Assembly (NCBI GenBank): GCA_035578175.1 | Contig: JAQMRL010000006.1 | Location: forward strand, 54,021,001-54,085,000 | Length of the DNA stretch: 64,000 nucleotides | From: Catonia carolina | Lineage: Eukaryota; Arthropoda; Insecta; Hemiptera; Achilidae | Direction: 5' to 3' | Shown: piece by piece, positions 57,838 to 64,000 of the stretch | Numbering within the stretch: position 1 is the first letter of the stretch | How the letters are laid out: every line of letters starts with the position of its first letter | Made by a program: the position numbers and the translations under genes | The notes under the pieces: generated by a model | Database searches by the model: none | What the model saw: the letters and a program-made list of their open reading frames with translations, nothing else | Told to the model about the DNA's origin: nothing

Positions 57838-58636
57838 AAAAATCTGGTGTGAAACACTCACACAACTTTCTCTTGCCAGTGCAAATAATTAACAATAAAC
57901 CTAACATTAGTAATAAAACATAAGAAATAAACAAAAACTAACCTCAATAAACATAACCTAATTTTAATCATGAGTGAAAGACGCAAAATGAAAATCAACC
58001 TCAGTTTGGCTTAGAAATACGGAAAATCAATCTTTCACTCTAAACTAGGCTCTGTAGAGAAAAATGCTTTAAATAAAAGTTGTAGATCTTTTAATTTTCT
58101 ATAAATTAAATTATAAACACTTTTGTCGTAAAATGCATACTAAGGCCGAAATCTTAAAAAAATCAATTTTTCACACAGTTTTGTGAGAAAATAACAGAAA
58201 ATCGCAAATTACCGCTAAACTAAGCGTTATACAAAAAATTGTTTGAAATAAAAGTTGTAGGATTTTAAATTCTCTACAATTTTTATTATATAAAGTTTTG
58301 CGCTAAAATGCATATTAAAGCCGTAATCTTAAAAAAACAACGTTTTTACGAGAAAACACCCTCACCAAGAATTTCAGCACACATAATGCCTACCCTATCT
58401 TGTAGAGAATAAAAAATTTAGTAAACCAGGCGATTTTTAAAAAAATCGTAGGACCAGTTTTTGAGAAAATCACAAAAAAGTGAAAAATTACTCGAATAAA
58501 CTACTACTTCCGGTTGACCGATTTTGATGAAAATGTTTGTGTCGGGTCCGGTAAGGGTATGTAACTTAAGTTTCATGTTCGTACGACATTCCGTTCTTGA
58601 GATATTTTGTATGCACACACACACACACAGACACAC
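57838..58636 (-). mobile_element. HINE copy 6, left arm of head-to-head dimer
   Basis: 3' two-thirds of a HINE in reverse: hairpin end at 57838, AC microsatellite at 58615-58630. The 5' third is missing at the junction with the forward copy. Confidence 0.65.
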
Positions 58637-59369
58637 TTAAGTTACTAAAACTTAAGTTACATACCACTACCGGACCCGACACGAAGATTTTCATCAAAAT
58701 CGGTCAACCGGAAGTCGTAGTTTATTCGTATAATTTTTCACTTTTTTGCGATTTTCTCAAAAACTGGTCCTACGATTTTTTTAAAAATCGCCTGGTTTAC
58801 TCAATTTTTTATTCTCTACAAGATAGGGTAGGCGCCATGTTTGCTGAAATTCTGCGTGAGGCTGTTTTTACGTAAAAACAATTTCTTTTTAAGATTGCGG
58901 CTTTAATATGCATTTTAGCGCAAAACGTTATATAATAAAAGTTGTAGAGAATGTAAAATTCTACAACTTTTATTTCAAACATTTTTTTGTATAACGCTTA
59001 GTTTAGCAGTAATTAGCAATTTTCTGCTTTTTTCTCACGAAAACGTGAGAAAAATCTATTTTTTTAAGACTTCGGCCTTAGAATGCATTTTACGACAAAA
59101 GTGCATATAATAAAATTTATAGAAAATTAGAAGATCTACAACTTTTATTTAAAGAATTTTTTTGTGTAGTGCCTAGTTTAGCGTGAATGAGCGATTTTCC
59201 GTATTTTTAAGCCAAACTGAGGTCGATTTTAATTTTGCGTATTTCACTAAAGTTTTTGAGGTTAGTTTTTTGTTTATTTCTAATGTTTTATTACTAATGT
59301 TAGGTTTATTGTTAGTTATTTGCATTGGCAAGAGAAAGTTGTGTGAGTGATTCACACCAGATTTTTTTT
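58637..59369 (+). mobile_element. HINE copy 7, right arm of head-to-head dimer
   Basis: Starts just after the microsatellite position and runs to the forward hairpin end (CAGATTTTT). With the preceding copy it forms a large imperfect inverted repeat with arms of about 730 bp. Confidence 0.65.
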
Positions 59370-59384
59370 TTAAAGAAAACTGTG

Positions 59385-60093
59385 TAAAGCCCGTATCTCA
59401 TTTAAAAATTTAGTTATAACTGCGTTTGAAAGCTTGAATGGTAAAGGTAGGTAAACTGCTAAATTTTGGTATTATAGCAAAACCGGCTGAATTGAATATG
59501 GTCTGTAAATTGGAATAAACGCTCCAAAATTCATAGAATAGCCTAGTTTTAGACATCCTTCACAATGGAACTAAAAATGTTCTAATATTATCTTTTATCA
59601 TTTTTTTCTACATGCATGTGCTCACATAATTCTGTGCTTTCATATAATAACATATGTCATATAAATAACTGTAGGAATGGGCATGACATCAGCTCAAAGA
59701 AAGAAATCTTTTCAACCTTCTTTTTAATCACAGAATTGGCGTAGTTGGTAACGTGTTCGCCTCTCATCATGCGGTCTTGGGTTCAAATCCCATTCAGGCA
59801 CGGCATATTTTCATACATTACAAAAAAATAATCATTTCATCCTTCACCATCTGCATTAGCAGTAATTGCAGAACAGTCGGACGTTAAACCAAAAAAAAAA
59901 AATCACAGAATTCATATTAACTTGACTCTTACATACGCTTGAAAAGTCGTATAGTGTGGTAAGCGAGGGCGTTTGATACATCAAATTTTTTGCTAGATAT
60001 TTTTCTATAATACCAAACTAAAAAAATAAAAATAAAAAATATTTAAGGCCAAATTTTGACAAAAACACAACTTTGTATAAATTATAAAACAAA
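59385..60093. repeat. Repeat family R8, copy 2, with nested SINE S3 and cut by an LTR element
   Basis: Inverted match to 8318-9288. It contains SINE S3 at 59727-59912 and ends abruptly at the LTR boundary (60094). Confidence 0.55.
59727..59912 (+). mobile_element. tRNA-derived SINE family S3, copy 2
   Basis: tRNA-like head GCGTAGTTGGTAACGTG, B box GGTTCAAATCC, body, and A tail at 59892-59902. Confidence 0.75.
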
Positions 60094-60267
60094 TGTTACA
60101 ACTCGTTGTAGAAAGAGTAAAATTGTAAACTTTTTTATTTAATTAATTCACATATAAACACAACATATTTAACACAAACATGAACATATTTAACCCAAAC
60201 ATGAACATATTTAACACAACAGTTTTCTTTTCTCCCAGCTGATCTCTTTTCGCCACACATTATAACA
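60094..60267 (-). repeat. 3' LTR of the Ty3/Gypsy element (174 bp)
   Basis: On the minus strand it begins TGTTATAATG directly after a purine-rich tract (GAGAGGGAGGTGG) and ends TTGTAACA; the TGTTA/TAACA ends are inverted. It includes three near copies of TTAAATATGTTCATGTTTG-like units (60164-60215). The other LTR is outside the window, so the ends are inferred. Confidence 0.6.
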
Positions 60268-60280
60268 CCACCTCCCTCTC
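60268..60280 (-). promoter_or_regulatory. Polypurine tract
   Basis: GAGAGGGAGGTGG on the minus strand, immediately upstream of the inferred 3' LTR; the usual plus-strand DNA synthesis primer in LTR elements. Confidence 0.6.
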
Positions 60281-61268
60281 AAGGGTGTTGGTCCCCAACA
60301 CCTTCCAGCTCTCCTTTGTACGGTGTAAGGCGATCTAAATGAACCACCTTCGGCTTGGAGCGTTTGCCAACGCATTGCACTCGATACACAACATCATTAA
60401 TCCGCTTCACTACGACGTAGGGGCCTTCCCACGGAGCCTTTAACTTCGGACTAATTCCCTTCTTCCGTGCAGGATTGTATAACCACACCTTGTCTCCAAC
60501 GCAATATCCCGATGATGTTGCTGCTAGATCGTAACGACTCTTCATTTTTGTGTAGCACACATTCAAACTAGTTCGCGCAAGTTGGTGGATAGTTCGTAGT
60601 CGTTCTTCCATATCCCTGACGTATTCCACTGGAGCATTTGGTCGATCTGGAGGGGCACCAAACACTAAATCACAGGGCAGTCTAAGATCTCTTCCGAACA
60701 CCATTTCTGCTGGACTCCAACCAGTCGCCTGATGGGTTGCTGAACGATAAGCCAACAAGAATATAGGCACTTTAGTATCCCAGTCCTCCTGGCTCTCTGA
60801 TACAACTTTCTTCAGATACTCTACAAGAGTACGATTGTAACGCTCCACCATACCGTCTGATTGTGGATGTAACGGCGTTGTCCTGGTCTTCCTCATCCCC
60901 AGCAACTGACAAATATCCTGAAGAAGTTTTGACTCAAAATTCCTACCTTGGTCACTATGAAGCTCCAAAGGGACACCGAAACGACAGATCCAATCTTTTA
61001 CCAGGTGCTCCGTCACTGTAGCAGCTTCTTGGTCTGGAACTGGATACACCTCCGGCCATTTTGTAAAGTAGTCCATTACCACAAGAAGATAACGATTTCC
61101 GGCTGCAGAACGAGGGAATGGTCCAAGAATATCCACGGCAACCCTTTCAAATGGTGCACCCACAGTGTACAGCTGTAGTCGACCCCTGGAACGAGTCTTC
61201 GGACCCTTGCTTGCAGCGCACGCATCACAACGTCGACACCACATCTCCACATCCGCCCTACAGTTCAC
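60279..61268 (-). CDS. Ty3/Gypsy integrase (downstream of an in-frame TAG)
   Basis: Same frame as the upstream pol frame, separated only by TAG (61269-61271). It starts with the CC part of the HHCC zinc finger (CRRCDAC). The catalytic core DDE follows: VAVDILGPFP, then ELHSDQGRNFES, then PLHPQSDGMVERYNR. A GPY-type C-terminal module (APWEGPYVV) precedes the stop. No chromodomain or envelope gene is seen before the LTR. The HH part of the zinc finger lies before the TAG, so the integrase requires readthrough or the copy is dead. Apart from that it looks intact. Confidence 0.88.
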   Translation of the reverse strand: MNCRADVEMWCRRCDACAASKGPKTRSRGRLQLYTVGAPFERVAVDILGPFPRSAAGNRYLLVVMDYFTKWPEVYPVPDQEAATVTEHLVKDWICRFGVPLELHSDQGRNFESKLLQDICQLLGMRKTRTTPLHPQSDGMVERYNRTLVEYLKKVVSESQEDWDTKVPIFLLAYRSATHQATGWSPAEMVFGRDLRLPCDLVFGAPPDRPNAPVEYVRDMEERLRTIHQLARTSLNVCYTKMKSRYDLAATSSGYCVGDKVWLYNPARKKGISPKLKAPWEGPYVVVKRINDVVYRVQCVGKRSKPKVVHLDRLTPYKGELEGVGDQHP

Positions 61269-64000
61269 CTAGTAAAACCGCTTTCTTATTTTCTCTAACA
61301 TCTTGTTGACGCCCAGATGACCACCGGATGCCCCACCATGGATCTCTTCCAAAACTTCGGTCGCTCTGTTCTTCGGTAGTATCTTCTGCAGTATACTACT
61401 CTTGCCATCGGCTGACTCCCACCGCCGGCTCAAGACTCCATTCACCACTAGCAAAGAGTCCCACTGAGCCCAGTAACTCTTATATGCCGTACTCCTCATC
61501 GAAATTTCACTCCAGGCAGGTCGAGAATCTCCCTCCTTTTCTTCTAGGATGTGGCGAAGATCTTCTTCCGCTATCTGGTCTCGGCGCAAAATGTCGTCGT
61601 TCCAATCACAGGATGACTGAATCTGAGTTCGGTTCACGGTAATACTTTTATGTCCCTCCAGCTTCATGCAATGCTTGCAGCCTTCTGGACACAGTCTTCT
61701 GGATAGAGCGTCAGCGTTGGAATGCATTTTTCCTTTCCGATGTTCAATTTTAAAATCATACTCTTGCAACCGCTGCATCCAGCGTGCCGTCTGTCCTTCC
61801 AGGTTCCTAAAACCGAACAACCACTGCAGAGCAGAGTGGTCCGTTCTGATAGAAAATTCTTGGCCATACAAGTATTTATGAAAATGCTCAACAGTTTTCA
61901 CAATAGCCAGTAACTCCTTGCGAGTGACACAATAATTTCGTTCTGCTCGTGATAGAGTCCTGCTGAAATATGCAATGACCTTCTCTTCACCATCTTGCAT
62001 CTGAGACAGCACTCCTCCAATACCAACATCACTGGCGTCTGTATCGATGGTAAATCGCTCGCCCAGCCGTGGATACGCTAACACTGGGGACGTACATAAT
62101 GCCTCCTTTAGAGCACAAAATGCCTGTGTAGCTCGGTCACTCCAATGAAAATGTCTTCTTTCCTCAGTCAACTCAGTCAACGGCTTTGACAGATTGTGGT
62201 AATTACGAACGAATCTTCTGTAATACGTGCATAGTCCCAGGAAACTCCGAAGTTCGGTTTTACTAGTTGGTACAGGCCAGTCCTTAACGGCATTCAACTT
62301 CTCTGGATCCGTGCTGACGCCATCCCTGGATACTACGTGGCCCAGAAACTTCACTTCAGTCCTAAAAATATTGCACTTTTTAGGAGTCAATTTCAGGTTT
62401 GCTTTTCTTAACCGGTCAAACACCTTCTCCAAATTCGCCTTATGTTCACAAAATGTTTTACCCATCACGATGATGTCATCAAGATAGACCAGGCATACCT
62501 CATACGAAAGACCATGTAAAACCATTTCCATTAATCTCTCAAACGTAGCAGGTGCATTGGTAAGACCAAACGGCATCACTGTAAATTGCCACAAACCTTC
62601 ACCAGTAGAAAACGCTGTTTTCTCTTTGTCCTCCGGGTGGACCTCCACCTGCCAGTAACCGCTCTTCATATCCAGTGTTGAGAACCACTGCGATCCTGCT
62701 ACAGTATCTAGAGTATCATCGATCCTCGGCAAAGGGTAGCTGTCTTTCTTCGTTACGTCATTTAGTCTTCTGTAATCGACGCAGAATCTTAACGAACCAT
62801 CTTTTTTCTTTACCAAGACTACCGGCGATGACCACGGGCTACTCGATTCCTCAATCACTCCTTGCTTTTCCATGTTTTCCAGCTGGTTCCGAACTTCCTG
62901 TTGCTTTGCGAAAGGAACTCTCCTTGGCCGCTGACGAATAGGTAGTGCTTCGCCAGTATCGATTTTGTGATAAGTATAATTTGTTCTCCCTATATCCGTT
63001 TCACTTGTAGAAAAGATGTCCATATACTTTACCAACAACTGCCGAGCCTTCTGTCGTTCCTTTTCCGTCAGTTCACCAGCTCCCTCCAGCAGTACATCAA
63101 GGATTTTTCTTTTCTCCTCGTTCAGTCTTGGTTGAATAACGGGTCCCTCGTCGTTTTCGGCTATCCATTCAACTGGTTCGCAACGTCCTATTACTTGCCC
63201 CGGCTTCATCACTTTACTTTCACTAGTCACATTCGCGACCCGTACCGGAATGCAGGCAGTCTCCTGGACGAGACTTCGACCAACCAACAATCCGTCACAT
63301 TTTTCCAAATTATCTGGCTCCGTGATAAGAAGTGATGACGTGACTTGCTCTTCCGGAAACGTTTCAATTATACGCTCAGTCATAGGTGGTACTACTTCTT
63401 CCCTTCTAACCAACAGCCGAACCAGCTTATTCGTAAACTCACGAGCATGCCGATTAGGTTGCATACATACACTCTCGTTTCCGATATTAATTAACTGTCT
63501 TTTAACATTGATAACAAAATTATAAACTCTCATGATGTCCAGCCCAACAATAAATTCATCCGAGATCGGTGCGACAAACACCACAGCCCTAATTCTACGA
63601 CGGCCGAAAGCGATGTCGACCTCCGCTTCACCTTGTACTGGGACTGTCTCCCCACATGCTGTCTGAAGGACAAAACTTCTCGTTGTTTGTCTAACAATAT
63701 CTGCTGCCACCATATCTGGCCTGATGACGGATGATGTCGCACCGGTGTCGATAGTTAAAACACATGACCGTTCGTTCACGCGGGCGGGCATCATAAGACT
63801 ATCACCATCACTTTTCAGTAGTGTAACGCTTACAACAGAGTCTGGGGCATTTGGTTTCACTTCAGCCGACATTCGCCCCGCCGTGCCAGCTCGACTTAGT
63901 TTTTCCGACTGCGTACTTACTGAAACCTGACGACCTCCTTCAGCCGGCTTTTTCTCTCGGCAGTCCCGTCTTAAATGGCCAGACTTGCCGCAGGTCCAAC
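61269..64000 (-). CDS. Ty3/Gypsy Gag zinc knuckle-protease-RT-RNase H polyprotein (5' end outside window)
   Basis: The frame is open to the window edge. A CCHC knuckle remnant (TCGKSGHLRRDC) lies at about 63955-63995. The first internal Met is at 63872. Protease: TIDTGATSSVIRPDM. RT: LVKKKDGSLRFCVDYRRLND, then PFGLTNAPATFERLM and the catalytic VYLDDIIV. RNase H: TIDTDASDVGIGG and RTDHSALQWLF. It continues to the HH half of the integrase zinc finger (EEIHGGASGGHLGVNKM) and stops at TAG directly after KRFY. Most relatives have Trp at this point, so TGG to TAG is the simplest explanation. Gag and pol appear to share one frame here. Confidence 0.9.
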   Translation of the reverse strand, partial: WTCGKSGHLRRDCREKKPAEGGRQVSVSTQSEKLSRAGTAGRMSAEVKPNAPDSVVSVTLLKSDGDSLMMPARVNERSCVLTIDTGATSSVIRPDMVAADIVRQTTRSFVLQTACGETVPVQGEAEVDIAFGRRRIRAVVFVAPISDEFIVGLDIMRVYNFVINVKRQLINIGNESVCMQPNRHAREFTNKLVRLLVRREEVVPPMTERIIETFPEEQVTSSLLITEPDNLEKCDGLLVGRSLVQETACIPVRVANVTSESKVMKPGQVIGRCEPVEWIAENDEGPVIQPRLNEEKRKILDVLLEGAGELTEKERQKARQLLVKYMDIFSTSETDIGRTNYTYHKIDTGEALPIRQRPRRVPFAKQQEVRNQLENMEKQGVIEESSSPWSSPVVLVKKKDGSLRFCVDYRRLNDVTKKDSYPLPRIDDTLDTVAGSQWFSTLDMKSGYWQVEVHPEDKEKTAFSTGEGLWQFTVMPFGLTNAPATFERLMEMVLHGLSYEVCLVYLDDIIVMGKTFCEHKANLEKVFDRLRKANLKLTPKKCNIFRTEVKFLGHVVSRDGVSTDPEKLNAVKDWPVPTSKTELRSFLGLCTYYRRFVRNYHNLSKPLTELTEERRHFHWSDRATQAFCALKEALCTSPVLAYPRLGERFTIDTDASDVGIGGVLSQMQDGEEKVIAYFSRTLSRAERNYCVTRKELLAIVKTVEHFHKYLYGQEFSIRTDHSALQWLFGFRNLEGQTARWMQRLQEYDFKIEHRKGKMHSNADALSRRLCPEGCKHCMKLEGHKSITVNRTQIQSSCDWNDDILRRDQIAEEDLRHILEEKEGDSRPAWSEISMRSTAYKSYWAQWDSLLVVNGVLSRRWESADGKSSILQKILPKNRATEVLEEIHGGASGGHLGVNKMLEKIRKRFY

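Larger units (their letters stand above)
60094..64000 (-). mobile_element. Ty3/Gypsy LTR retrotransposon (right part outside window)
   Basis: Gag zinc knuckle, protease, reverse transcriptase, RNase H, integrase and LTR in Ty3/Gypsy order, reading leftward. The 5' LTR, the primer binding site and most of gag are beyond 64000. It is inserted into repeat R8. Confidence 0.9.

Noticed and set aside
61328..63930. Plus-strand frames over the Gypsy pol
   Set aside because: Antisense shadows; pol motifs are all on the minus strand.

Overview
The window is AT-rich, transposon-dense DNA from an animal nuclear genome, almost certainly an insect. Short exons sit in introns of kilobases. Elements typical of insect genomes are present: mariner, Tc1/mariner relatives, hAT and piggyBac-like TTAA elements, Jockey-, R1- and RTE-like LINEs, several tRNA-derived SINEs and a Ty3/Gypsy element. 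A hemipteran is a guess from the repeat flavour only. There are no bacterial features.

Host genes. Two minus-strand genes of the SIAH/SINA RING E3 ubiquitin ligase type lie in tandem. Gene 1 runs from about 53.8 kb (perhaps 57.7 kb) down to its stop at 26425. Eleven exons can be joined with every splice phase agreeing, giving 765 codons: a long Ser/Asn/Gln/Thr-rich N-terminal part, then a C3HC4 RING, a SIAH-type zinc-finger region and a SINA/TRAF-like C-terminus. Gene 2 starts at 14954; four exons give 300 residues (short N-terminus, RING, SIAH zinc finger). Its end lies beyond the left edge. The zinc-finger exon is 213 nt with 0/0 phases in both genes and the RING exons share phases, so this is an old tandem duplication.

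Mobile DNA. The commonest repeat is about 1 kb with a 13-bp inverted repeat, an internal GT microsatellite and a 3' hairpin, the layout of DINE-1/HINE (non-autonomous Helentron) elements. About ten copies of a 390-bp SINE-like repeat have 11-14 bp target duplications. Nesting is heavy: a TTAA element in a TA element in a HINE (1.4-3.2 kb); hAT in a tRNA-SINE (11.3-12.4 kb); a full-length mariner in the endonuclease of a Jockey-like LINE (42.6-45.3 kb); and a hairpin insertion with a hammerhead-ribozyme-like motif in a piggyBac-like element (26.9-28.1 kb). Several insertions can be checked against an empty site in a sister copy in this window. The right end (60.1-64.0 kb) is a Ty3/Gypsy element with one in-frame TAG between RNase H and integrase.

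The most unusual signals are the perfect 111-bp-armed hairpin with the hammerhead-like core, the HINE family with a head-to-head dimer, and the tandem SIAH-like pair.
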